Origin: Denitromonas halophila
Lineage (GTDB): Bacteria; Pseudomonadota; Gammaproteobacteria; Burkholderiales; Rhodocyclaceae
Direction of reading: 5' to 3'
NCBI RefSeq assembly: GCF_007625155.1
Contig: NZ_VMNK01000015.1
Coordinates: forward strand, 186,001 to 250,000
DNA: 64,000 bases
Below the pieces are notes generated by a model. It was not told the DNA's origin. It worked only from the letters and a program-made list of their open reading frames with translations, and did not search any database. Positions 1 through 11,011 of this stretch are shown one piece after another. A program made the translations under genes and the position numbers. Position 1 is the stretch's first letter, and each line of letters begins with the position of its first letter.

Positions 1-351
1 CACTTGCTCATCCGAGAGAGTGAGACCGTTGCGGTCGCGCTGGTGCTGAACGAGTTGGTGACCAATGCCGTCAAGCATGCGGCGTCGGATACGGCTGGCG
101 CGCAGCCGAGGGTCACCCTGAGTCTCAAGGGGTCCTGCGGTAGTGTGGCCATCGAGAACCCCGGTCGACTGGCGCCGGATTTCGATTTTGAGGCGCGTCA
201 AGGCCTTGGCACCGGCCTTGGGCTGGTGCGTGCGCTGATTCCGGTGCCTGGCATGAAAGTGCACTATCGTCAGAGCGAGACGGGCGTTTTGGTGGAGGTC
301 ACGATCGAACCCCCGGTCGTCACGGCGGTCGGCCAGATCGTCGCCGACTGA
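1..351 (+). CDS. Sensor histidine kinase, C-terminal ATPase domain (5' end outside window)
   Basis: The reading frame is already open at the window edge, so only the last ~116 residues are visible. They form a HATPase_c (GHKL) ATP-binding domain. The N-box reads LNELVTNAVKHA and the G-box GLGTGLGLVRAL. This N-box style is common in HisKA_2/HWE-type kinases, which use a compact dimerisation domain, but the phosphoacceptor histidine lies upstream and cannot be checked. The protein would bind ATP and phosphorylate a partner response regulator. No partner is visible, because the next gene downstream is a chemoreceptor with its own promoter. An anti-sigma-factor-type ATPase is a less likely alternative. 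The domain assignment is secure; the kinase class is not. Confidence 0.75.
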   Translation, partial: HLLIRESETVAVALVLNELVTNAVKHAASDTAGAQPRVTLSLKGSCGSVAIENPGRLAPDFDFEARQGLGTGLGLVRALIPVPGMKVHYRQSETGVLVEVTIEPPVVTAVGQIVAD

Positions 352-354
352 GAT

Positions 355-375
355 CTCGGTGCGTTGTGCACCGGG
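355..375 (+). terminator. Weak hairpin after the kinase gene
   Basis: The arms CGGTGC and GCACCG with a GTTGT loop start 6 bases after the kinase stop codon. There is no T-run, so factor-independent termination is doubtful; the hairpin may only stabilise the transcript end. Confidence 0.3.
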
Positions 376-425
376 ATGTCAAAGACCATCGGAATAGACT
401 TGGCGACAGACGGTAGCGTATGGGC

Positions 426-452
426 TAAAGTAGCGGTCGTAGACGCCGATTG
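426..452 (+). promoter_or_regulatory. Sigma-28 (FliA)-type flagellar promoter
   Basis: TAAAGTAG and GCCGATTG are separated by exactly 11 bases. The FliA consensus is TAAAGTTT-N11-GCCGATAA, so the invariant TAAAG and GCCGAT cores are both perfect. The next gene is a chemoreceptor, the classic FliA target. The expected transcript start near 460 gives a leader of about 200 bases; apart from this promoter I see nothing in the 310-base gap. Confidence 0.75.
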
Positions 453-661
453 ACTATTACCCACGCGCTCTGCTGAGTTCGATTGCATTGGCGTGTGGAT
501 ACCGGGCGGCCCATTCCCCCGCCGTCCCGGTTGTTATTTTGTCGCCTGCGTCATTGCGACAAGCCTCTTTCAGGGCCCAATCCCAGCCCCTTGTTTCGTT
601 TTGCTGGCGCCGTTCACGGCCTTGCCCTGACACGGTCCGCTTGTTGCTGGGGACAATCATC

Positions 662-2284
662 ATGTTTGGACGACTCACTATCGGGTTGCGGTTGACGCTG
701 GGCTTCGGGGCGCTGCTGGGTTTGCTTGTGCTGGCTATCGTGTTGGGGCTCAACCGGCTCGCCTCGGTCGAGGCGATGGTCGAACGCATTGTTGAGGTCG
801 ACTGGCAGAAGACCGAACTGGCCAACGACACCATTGACTTGATGAATGCCAACACGCGGGAGACCTTCCTGCTCTTTCATACGACCGACCCGGCGCCGGT
901 TCGCCAGCGCATCGCCGCCAACGTCAAGGCGATTACCCAGTTGATCGAACAGCTCGACCAGTTGCTCTACCTGCCCGCGGGCAAGGCGATGCTTGGCGAG
1001 ATCCGCAGCAAGCGCAAAATCTATGTGGATTCCTTTGTCGAGGTGTCCAAGCAACTTGAGGCGGGCGCGCGCGACGCGGCCTCCCGTCGTATGGCGGCTG
1101 AGACCGTGCCGGCGCTCGATGCCCTGCTTGCCTCGGTGGCTCGCCTGATTGATCTGCAGGGTGAAATTCTTGTACAGAGCGGGGAGACGGCCAAGGCAAG
1201 TTATGCCAGCGCGCGCACCCAGCTCTTGATGTTTTTGGGGCTGGCGGTGTTGGTGGCGCTGGGTTTAACACGCTGGATCGTCCTGTCGGTGACGCGGCCA
1301 CTTGGCGGTGAGCCGGACGAGGCTCGGGTAGCGGTGGAAACCATCGCGCGTGGCGATCTGAGCGCAGCCATCGCGGTCAGGGCTGGAGACAGTCGCAGCC
1401 TGCTTGCTGCTTTGCACGGCATGCAGGGCAATCTGCGCCATATGATCGGCGAACTCACCGAGAACGCTAACGGCGTGGCCAGCGCCGCGGAGCAGCTGGC
1501 GGCCGCGTCGGCGCAGATCGCCAGTAGCTCGGCCAACCAGAGCGATGCGGCTTCGAGCATGGCCAGCGCTGTCGAACAGATGACCGTGAGCATCAACCAG
1601 GTGACCGACAGCGCGGGCGATGCCCGGCAGGTGACCCGCGACGCCGGCACGCTGTCTCATGCGGGCGGCGATGTGATCGCCCGCACCGTGGCCGAGATGC
1701 AAGGCATTGCCGATACGGTGGCCGATGCGGCACGCACTATCGAGGCGGTGGGTGACAGCTCTCAGCGAATTTCTCATGTGGTGCAGGTCATACGGGAAGT
1801 GGCCGAGCAGACCAACCTGCTGGCGCTCAATGCCGCCATCGAAGCCGCGCGCGCCGGCGAACAGGGGCGCGGCTTTGCGGTGGTGGCCGATGAGGTGCGC
1901 AAACTTGCCGAGCGTACCGCCAAGGCGACGACCGAAATCAGCGACATGATCACCACCATGCAGTCCAGCTCGGGGGCGGCGGTGAACACCATGGAGCGGG
2001 CGGTGACGCGCGTTGGCGAAGGGGTTGCTCTGGCCTCGCGGGCAGGCGAGTCGATGCAGGCGATCAGCGGGGGGACGCAACGGGCAGTGGCCGCAGTCAA
2101 CGAGATTTCCAGCGCCTTGCGTGAGCAGAGCGTGGCCAGCAACGAGATCGCCGCCAACGTCGAGCGTATCGCGCAGATGTCGGAGGAGAACAGTGCATCG
2201 ACTCAGCAAGCGCATGCCACGGCCGCCCAGCTTCAGGTGCTGGCCGAAGGCACTTTGAGTGCGGTGCGCGTCTTTCGACTTTGA
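662..2284 (+). CDS. Methyl-accepting chemotaxis protein
   Basis: A transmembrane chemoreceptor of 540 residues that signals to CheA/CheW and steers flagellar rotation. An N-terminal membrane segment (about residues 10-30) is followed by a periplasmic four-helix-bundle sensor domain (4HB_MCP-like), a second membrane segment (about 190-212), a HAMP linker and a long cytoplasmic coiled coil. The CheA-contact hairpin is unmistakable ([20 protein letters not shown] and the following [14 protein letters not shown]). There is no C-terminal NWE[T/S]F pentapeptide for tethering CheR. The frame stays open upstream to 488, but the ATG at 662 begins a clean membrane segment and follows a GGGGAC stretch. 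It lies behind a sigma-28-type promoter, so it is probably co-expressed with flagella. The ligand cannot be predicted. Confidence 0.93.
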   Translation: MFGRLTIGLRLTLGFGALLGLLVLAIVLGLNRLASVEAMVERIVEVDWQKTELANDTIDLMNANTRETFLLFHTTDPAPVRQRIAANVKAITQLIEQLDQLLYLPAGKAMLGEIRSKRKIYVDSFVEVSKQLEAGARDAASRRMAAETVPALDALLASVARLIDLQGEILVQSGETAKASYASARTQLLMFLGLAVLVALGLTRWIVLSVTRPLGGEPDEARVAVETIARGDLSAAIAVRAGDSRSLLAALHGMQGNLRHMIGELTENANGVASAAEQLAAASAQIASSSANQSDAASSMASAVEQMTVSINQVTDSAGDARQVTRDAGTLSHAGGDVIARTVAEMQGIADTVADAARTIEAVGDSSQRISHVVQVIREVAEQTNLLALNAAIEAARAGEQGRGFAVVADEVRKLAERTAKATTEISDMITTMQSSSGAAVNTMERAVTRVGEGVALASRAGESMQAISGGTQRAVAAVNEISSALREQSVASNEIAANVERIAQMSEENSASTQQAHATAAQLQVLAEGTLSAVRVFRL

Positions 2285-2402
2285 GCGTCTGGGTCATGGC
2301 GCAAGCGCTACGATGGACGGTGTTGAGGTTGGTCAAGATGCTTCATCAGTCTTTCCTGTTAGCCTTTAATTGTAGCGATGAATATGGCGTTTCTTGCCAT
2401 CG

Positions 2403-2430
2403 AACCGATCGGAATGCATACCAATCGGTT
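2403..2430. promoter_or_regulatory. Near-perfect inverted repeat upstream of the c-di-GMP protein gene
   Basis: Arms AACCGATCGG and CCAATCGGTT match at 9 of 10 positions with an 8-base centre. It lies about 140 bases before the chosen start of the next gene. It could be an operator, but no regulator gene is adjacent. It would fall inside the coding region if the longest possible frame (from 2394) were used, which argues mildly for the later start. Confidence 0.4.
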
Positions 2431-2567
2431 GGCGCGACGAAGAGATGTTTGGCCGTGTGCGACAGCACCAGTGCCTTTTTGTCGGGGGGAGTCGCGATGT
2501 TTTCATCGTCCAGGTATCGGTTGTTTTGGCTGGGGCAGGCGGGGCTTCGTCTGCGAGCGCTACGCTG

Positions 2568-5500
2568 ATGACACTACGACGTTCGTTCTATGTGATGGCC
2601 TGTCTGGTCGCGCTGTTGTCGGTCGGCGCCGGGTATTGGCAGCTGGACGATAGTCGCGCCAAACTACAGGCGGTCGAGTGGATTCATGATGCCAACCGGC
2701 TCACCGATATGGCGCAGAAGGCCAGCGCCAGTCTGGCGATGGAGCGGGGAATCACCGCGGCCATCCTGGCCAATCCGGCTGATGCCAAAGCGTCGATGCT
2801 GGCCGAGATGCGTCGGACGCGTGCGGAGGTCGATGTCTTTCATGTGCAATTGAGTGCCGTCGCGGACACCCTCGCTCATCGCGACATTGCCCATCCCTTG
2901 TTTTCGAAATTGCGGGAAATGCGGCAAAGCCGCAGTGGCATGGAATCCTTGCGCGCCGATGTCGATGCCTTGGTGAACGGCGAGGACAGGGGGCTTGACG
3001 CTGAGCGCTGGATCGACCTGGTGACCGAGCGCATTGGTGGTTTGCAGGATCTGGCGGCGATCAGCATGCAGCCATTGCGAGACAATCGTTACACACTGGC
3101 CTCGGCGCTGGTGATCAAGGATGTGCTGTTTACGCTCAGTGAATACGCCGGGCGCGAGCGGGCGGCCATCGGCGTTGCCATTGCCCGGAATACGCGGCTG
3201 AGCGCGTACACATGGCGCGTGCTGGAGGATCAACGGGTCGTCGCCGATCGGGCGAGACATCGGGCGGAGGTGATTCTGTCGCATTTGCCGGTCACGCCCG
3301 ATCTGGTGCCGGCGCGTGTTGCCTTCGAGGTCAATTATCTGGGGCGCTACGAGGCCCTGCGCGAACAGATTCTGGCCAGCAGTCTGGCGGGCGAACCGTA
3401 TCCGGTCGATGCTGAACAGTGGTACCGCGAAGCCTCATCGGGGGTTGATTCCATCCTCGGGCTGTCCTCTGCGCTGAGCGCGCAGTTTGATTCGGATATC
3501 GCCGAGCTGCGTCGTCACGCCGTGACTACCCGGGGCTTGCTGGTGGTGCTGTTTCTGGCAATGGCGCTTTTGTTCGGTCTGGCAGTGCAGGGGGTGCGGC
3601 ATCGTGTGCTGCGTCCGCTGCGGACGCTCGAGTCGGCGGCGGCAACCATCGCCGGGGGGGACTTGAGCCAGGCGTTGCCCGCCCAGCGGCAGGACGAGTT
3701 CGGTCGGCTCGGGCAAGCCTTCGAGCGCATGCGACAGACGCTGCAGGACGATCGGCTCCAACGAGAGCGCGACACCGAGGCATTGCGCAAGCTCAATGCC
3801 CTGATCGAGCAAAGCGCCAGCGCAATGATCATTACCGATGCCAATGGCGTCATCGAATACGCGAACACACCGTTCACCGCCATTACCGGCTATACGCAGG
3901 ACGAGACCCTCGGCCGAAAGGCCGGTTTCTGGCGCTCGGGGCGTACCCCCGCGGCGCTGTACCGCCAGATGTGGGACGCCGTGCTTCAGGGCAGGGTGTG
4001 GGAAGGGGAGATGATCAATCAGCGCAAGAACAGCGAGCTGTATTGGGCCTCGACGATTCTCAGCCCGGTTCGCGATGCCACCGGGCGCATCACCCACTTC
4101 ATCAGCATTCAGAGCGACATCAGCGAACGCCGGCGTATCGAAGAGCGACTCAACTTCCTGTCGGCTTACGACGAACTGACCGGCCTGCCCAACCGCAGCC
4201 TGCTCGCCGAGCGTTTTGCCGAGGCCGAGCGCAAGGGCACGATGATCGGCTTCGTCACCATTGGTATTGGTCGATTCAAGCGCATCAATGACAGTCTGGG
4301 TCGCGATGTGGGCGATCAGTTGCTCAAGGTGATTGCCCAACGGCTCGGCGACTGCGTGGATGTGGACGACACAGTATCGCGTCACGGCGGGACAGAGTTT
4401 GTCGTGATGTCGCCCGACCTCGTCCTGCGCGATGCCTTGCACGACAAGGTCACGCGCATCATTGAAACGCTGAATCTGCCGGTTGTCATCCAGGGAGAGC
4501 GTCTGCAGCCGATCATCAACGCCGGTATCAGCCTGATGCCCAATGACGGAGCGCATCTCGATGTGCTGCTGCGCAAGGCCACCATTGCCCTGCATCATGC
4601 CGAGCGCCACGGTCTCGGCGCGTGTCTGTGCACCGATGCGCTCGATCAGGACGCTCAGGAGCGACAGGCGCTGGAAGGGGCGCTGCGCGATTCGCTCGAA
4701 TCGAGCGGACTCGAACTGCACTACCAGCCCAAGGTGGATCTGCTTACCGGTCGCATCGTTGGCGTCGAGGCGCTGGCCCGGTGGACCCATCCGCTCACCC
4801 GCGAACCGGTGTCGCCAGCGCGGTTCATCCCCATCGCCGAAGAAAGCGGCCTGATCCAGCATCTGGGCGCGTGGGCCTTGCGTCAGGCGTGCCGGCAGAA
4901 CAAAGCCTGGCTTGATGCGGGATTGCCACCCATTGTGGTGGCGGTCAACCTCTCCGCAAACCAGCTGCGTCAGCCCAATCTGGTTGAAATCGTGGCCGAG
5001 ATTCTGCGCGACACCGGCCTGCCGCCGTCGCAGCTCGAGCTGGAGCTGACCGAGAGCGCGTTGATGGAGAACCCGGCGCAGGCCAACGAAGTGTTGTACC
5101 GCCTCAAGGCGCTCGGTCTGCGTCTGTCAATCGACGATTTCGGCACCGGCTATTCCAGTCTCGCTTATCTCAGCCAGTTCCCGGTCGACCAGCTCAAGAT
5201 CGATCGCAGCTTCATCAAGCAGATCGTCACCGACGCGGCCTCCGAGGCGATCTCCACGTCAGTGATCGCTCTGGCTCACCGGATGGGGTTGCGCGTCATC
5301 GCCGAAGGCGTCGAGACCGAAGAGCAACTCGCGTTTCTCAGCCGCCATGATTGCGACGAGATTCAGGGTTACTACTACAGCCCACCGATTCCGCCCTCGG
5401 CCTTTGCCGTGTTGCTTGCCAGCGGAAAGGAGCTGGCGCAGTCGGTGGCGCCGGAGCTGGAGCGTACCTTGCTCATCGTCGACGACGAGCCCGCCGTATT

Positions 5501-5948
5501 GGCCATGATGACCATTGCGCTGGATGGGCAGGGTTATCGCGTGCTGACCGCCAAGAGCGCCCGCGAGGCGCTGGCGCTGCTCGCTTGCAACGAGGTGCAG
5601 GTCATCATGACGGATCAGCGCATGCCAGAAATGGACGGTGCCGAACTGCTCAAACGGGTAGGTGTCCGGTACCCCCACACGCTGCGCATCGTGCTCTCAG
5701 GCTATGGTGATATCGAACATCTGCACAAGGCCGTGAGCCGTGGCGAGATCTACAAGTTCTTCACCAAGCCTTGGGATGAAGAAAGCCTGCGCAAGCAGGT
5801 GCTCGATGCTTTCCGTCACCAGGCCGAACGTGTCGCCTCACGCCACGGTGCCAACGCGCCGGTGACATGGCGCCGCTGCGATCCGGTCACGCCTGCATCT
5901 TCTCGTCATTTCACTCTGGTGCAGAATCCAAAGGCGCGTGAGCGATAG
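2568..5948 (+). CDS. HAMP-PAS-GGDEF-EAL-receiver c-di-GMP signalling protein
   Basis: A 1126-residue membrane protein for cyclic-di-GMP turnover. Order: membrane segment (5-25), large periplasmic helical sensor region, second membrane segment (~320-342), HAMP, PAS (~405-530), GGDEF (~540-695), EAL (~700-945) and a C-terminal receiver domain (~965-1085). The GGDEF signature reads GGTEF, so diguanylate cyclase activity is doubtful. The EAL domain keeps EALARW, DDFGTGYSSL, KIDRSFI and AEGVE, so it should hydrolyse c-di-GMP. The receiver has VDDEP and the phosphoacceptor Asp in TDQRMPEMDG, a style typical of RpfG-like regulators. A receiver at the C-terminus of such a chain is unusual. I chose the ATG at 2568 because it starts directly before the first membrane segment; the frame is open from 2394. 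Confidence 0.9.
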   Translation: MTLRRSFYVMACLVALLSVGAGYWQLDDSRAKLQAVEWIHDANRLTDMAQKASASLAMERGITAAILANPADAKASMLAEMRRTRAEVDVFHVQLSAVADTLAHRDIAHPLFSKLREMRQSRSGMESLRADVDALVNGEDRGLDAERWIDLVTERIGGLQDLAAISMQPLRDNRYTLASALVIKDVLFTLSEYAGRERAAIGVAIARNTRLSAYTWRVLEDQRVVADRARHRAEVILSHLPVTPDLVPARVAFEVNYLGRYEALREQILASSLAGEPYPVDAEQWYREASSGVDSILGLSSALSAQFDSDIAELRRHAVTTRGLLVVLFLAMALLFGLAVQGVRHRVLRPLRTLESAAATIAGGDLSQALPAQRQDEFGRLGQAFERMRQTLQDDRLQRERDTEALRKLNALIEQSASAMIITDANGVIEYANTPFTAITGYTQDETLGRKAGFWRSGRTPAALYRQMWDAVLQGRVWEGEMINQRKNSELYWASTILSPVRDATGRITHFISIQSDISERRRIEERLNFLSAYDELTGLPNRSLLAERFAEAERKGTMIGFVTIGIGRFKRINDSLGRDVGDQLLKVIAQRLGDCVDVDDTVSRHGGTEFVVMSPDLVLRDALHDKVTRIIETLNLPVVIQGERLQPIINAGISLMPNDGAHLDVLLRKATIALHHAERHGLGACLCTDALDQDAQERQALEGALRDSLESSGLELHYQPKVDLLTGRIVGVEALARWTHPLTREPVSPARFIPIAEESGLIQHLGAWALRQACRQNKAWLDAGLPPIVVAVNLSANQLRQPNLVEIVAEILRDTGLPPSQLELELTESALMENPAQANEVLYRLKALGLRLSIDDFGTGYSSLAYLSQFPVDQLKIDRSFIKQIVTDAASEAISTSVIALAHRMGLRVIAEGVETEEQLAFLSRHDCDEIQGYYYSPPIPPSAFAVLLASGKELAQSVAPELERTLLIVDDEPAVLAMMTIALDGQGYRVLTAKSAREALALLACNEVQVIMTDQRMPEMDGAELLKRVGVRYPHTLRIVLSGYGDIEHLHKAVSRGEIYKFFTKPWDEESLRKQVLDAFRHQAERVASRHGANAPVTWRRCDPVTPASSRHFTLVQNPKARER

Positions 5949-5970
5949 GCGCGGCGGCCACTTGGACCAC

Positions 5971-6447
5971 TCAGCGCCTTGCCGGAAAATTCTCCCGCAC
6001 CCGCTGCGCGATGCGCTCCAGCACGGCCCGGCCGGCGTCGGCGCCGGGTGAGTGTCCGCCGGGCGGGCGAAAAACGAGATGGATGTGCGCGTCCTCAAGC
6101 GATTCGAGTTGGTACAGGCCGACGGTGAGCGGGCAATAGGCAATGCGTTCGGGCGCTTCGTTGACCAGTAGCGCGGCGACTTGAATGCTGCAGAACGCGA
6201 AGACTTCGGCGTGGCGATAGGGCGTGGCGCCATGGTGCAGGTCGGCGTCGGTGCGTGCGAGCATCTCGCCAAAGTTGCTGACGGAGGCCACGCGCAGGCC
6301 TTCGTCGATGATGGCGTCGGTGACGGCGATGCGTGCGGTCGCGTAGTCGCTGGTGTTGAGGCGTTGATGGACGATATCCTCGGCGTGGGCGACCGGTGTC
6401 AGGTTCAGGGCCAGTGTGATGGTGAGGGCGGTGACGAATCGGGGCAT
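5971..6447 (-). CDS. Exported DUF302 domain protein
   Basis: A 158-residue protein with a signal peptide (cleavage probably after VAHA, near residue 22) followed by a DUF302 domain. The conserved core is recognisable around AEVFAFCSIQVAALL and RIAYCPLTVGLYQL. DUF302 proteins are small single-domain proteins of unknown biochemical function, often found near sulfur or heavy-metal genes. A GGGAGG ribosome-binding site precedes the ATG. The gene converges on the c-di-GMP gene with a 22-base gap and is transcribed away from the porin terminator. I cannot assign a reaction; the family call is firm, the function open. Confidence 0.75.
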   Translation of the reverse strand: MPRFVTALTITLALNLTPVAHAEDIVHQRLNTSDYATARIAVTDAIIDEGLRVASVSNFGEMLARTDADLHHGATPYRHAEVFAFCSIQVAALLVNEAPERIAYCPLTVGLYQLESLEDAHIHLVFRPPGGHSPGADAGRAVLERIAQRVRENFPARR

Positions 6448-6484
6448 GGGCGCCTCCCGGGGGATGTGACCGGATTCTACCGTT

Positions 6485-6510
6485 AAAAAAAACGGCGCCC
6501 GAAGGCGCCG
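6485..6510 (-). terminator. Intrinsic terminator of the porin gene
   Basis: A perfect 7-bp stem, CGGCGCC/GGCGCCG with a 4-base loop at 6493-6510, is followed on the minus strand by eight T residues. It lies about 30 bases after the porin stop codon. Confidence 0.9.
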
Positions 6511-6543
6511 CGCAAGTCGAGGGAGACTGTCTTTTTCGTGCTC

Positions 6544-7716
6544 CTAGAAAAAGACGATGCCCCCGAGGGAGATGGTGCGGGTCTTCAGGTCGCCGTTGCC
6601 GCCCGAGTTGATGGCGTCGGGGCCGCTGGACTTTTCCTGGTTGAATTCGCCAACCAGGGTGATGTACTTGTTGAGCGTGTGGTAGATGCCCAGGGTGGTG
6701 CCACGGAACTTGTTGCTGCCGGTCAGCGTGCCGCCCTTGTCCTTGTTCTCGCCGTAGTTCAGGCCGATCTTGGTGGCGCCGAACTTGTAGGTGCCTTGCA
6801 GGAAGTAGCCCGAGCTGTCGGTTTCACCGTAGGGCGAATGGAACAGTGCGCCGACGGTCGACAGGCCGAGGCCCTTGCCGTTGAAGCCATAAGCCAGTGC
6901 TTCGAATTGGCCAAAGGCCATCTTGGCGCCCAGTTCGAAACCACGGGCACTGAAGGTGTTGGTGTTGCTCAAACCTTCATCGGTGTCCTGATGGATCAGG
7001 CCGCCCCAGACCGAGCCCGGGTTGCTGCCGGTCCAGTCGTAGCTGGCGATGGCTTGCAGACCCGGTGTGGAGGTCTCGCCGCTGCCGATGAAGTCGCTCG
7101 GCTGGAAGATGCCGACCGAGGCCGAGAAGCCGCTCATATTCGGCGTGGTGTAAGTGATCTGCGGCTGGAAGCCGGTGTACATGTAGCCGTGGGCGATCAT
7201 GCCGAAGGTGGTGTTGTACGGGATCGAGGCGCCGGTGGTGCCGCCCAGGCCAAGCAGGGTCATGTCGGACAGAATGACTTTCTGCGCGAACAGACCGATG
7301 TCGCGACCGATCTTGACCGTACCCATGTTCTCGTTACCGAACTGGAAGTACAGGTTGCGAGTATCGATCTGCGAGTACGGGTCCTGGCGGCCGCTTCCGC
7401 TCTTGCTGATCGGCAGACCGACCACGCTGGAGTCGTTGTTCAGGCCCGGGGCAAAGCCGACGTGCGCCTTGATGTCCAGTCCTTCGGCCTTGGTGGTGAA
7501 CACGAAGTTGATCCAGCCCGGCAGCAGGCCGTTGGTGATGCCCGAGTTGTTCACCTTGCCGCGGTCGTCTTCAGTGGTGCGGAAGGCGTAGAAACCGTTG
7601 ACCGTGGTGTTGATGTCCAGCGTCTTGTCGCCGTCGGTAAAGCTGACAGCGCTGGCACCGCCTGACGCGGCGATGAGGGCCACGCCGATGGCGCGGGCGA
7701 TGAGCGTTTTTTGCAT
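6544..7716 (-). CDS. Outer-membrane trimeric porin
   Basis: A 390-residue beta-barrel protein that lets small solutes diffuse across the outer membrane. A signal peptide (about residues 1-23, ending GGASA) precedes alternating hydrophobic strands with short turns. The chain ends in Phe (ISLGGIVFF), the C-terminal signature read by the BAM assembly machinery. Length and the repeated Y/F/G-rich strands fit the Gram-negative (betaproteobacterial) porin family. It is a single gene with its own terminator. The start ATG at 7716 lies about 430 bases from the divergent acyl-AMP ligase gene. Substrate preference cannot be read from sequence. Confidence 0.9.
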   Translation of the reverse strand: MQKTLIARAIGVALIAASGGASAVSFTDGDKTLDINTTVNGFYAFRTTEDDRGKVNNSGITNGLLPGWINFVFTTKAEGLDIKAHVGFAPGLNNDSSVVGLPISKSGSGRQDPYSQIDTRNLYFQFGNENMGTVKIGRDIGLFAQKVILSDMTLLGLGGTTGASIPYNTTFGMIAHGYMYTGFQPQITYTTPNMSGFSASVGIFQPSDFIGSGETSTPGLQAIASYDWTGSNPGSVWGGLIHQDTDEGLSNTNTFSARGFELGAKMAFGQFEALAYGFNGKGLGLSTVGALFHSPYGETDSSGYFLQGTYKFGATKIGLNYGENKDKGGTLTGSNKFRGTTLGIYHTLNKYITLVGEFNQEKSSGPDAINSGGNGDLKTRTISLGGIVFF

Positions 7717-8146
7717 GTGTTTGTCTCCAATGCATGGTCTTTATGGAATGTCCGCGCCAGATGCGCAGTCGCCTCCCTGTGACGGATGTGCTCCACCGTC
7801 GTCACGGCGCAAGTCATAGGTCGCGATCTTCGTGCCCGCGGGGCGCACAAGGCCTTCAAGGCGAGGCGGAGTGGGCGCAAAACGCGCGCCGATGCGGCTT
7901 CCAGCGAAACACGCATGCCGTCGGAATTCGGGGCGGTGACGCGTGGGCTGTACAGCGAATGGACAGTGTTGCTGCGCGATGGGGCAGGTGCCCGGTGGGC
8001 AAGGTGGTCAGTGCCATCACGGCCTACCGTCTGCATCGGTCGGACCGTGTCGCGTGCTGGGGGGCTGTGTCGCAACGGACGTGGCTTGCCCGGTCTTGGG
8101 CGCCGGCGGTAAGGTGGGTCACCCAAGGCCACCCTCCGGAGACGAC
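7717..8146. other. Divergent intergenic region, no gene recognised
   Basis: This 430-base stretch separates the porin and the ligase-acyltransferase gene and must hold both promoters. I found no convincing -35/-10 pair, sigma-54 site or dyad. Open frames crossing it are high-GC shadows without coding features. Confidence 0.5.
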
Positions 8147-10942
<2,796 letters not shown>

Positions 10943-11011
10943 CAGCGTTGCCCGCCGACATGGCAAAGGCCCGCCGAAGCGAGCCTTGTGCCGTCGTTGC
11001 GTCGCTGATGA

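Noticed and set aside
3435-4862. 475-residue open frame opposite the c-di-GMP protein
   Set aside because: Antisense shadow over PAS/GGDEF coding sequence; no domain.
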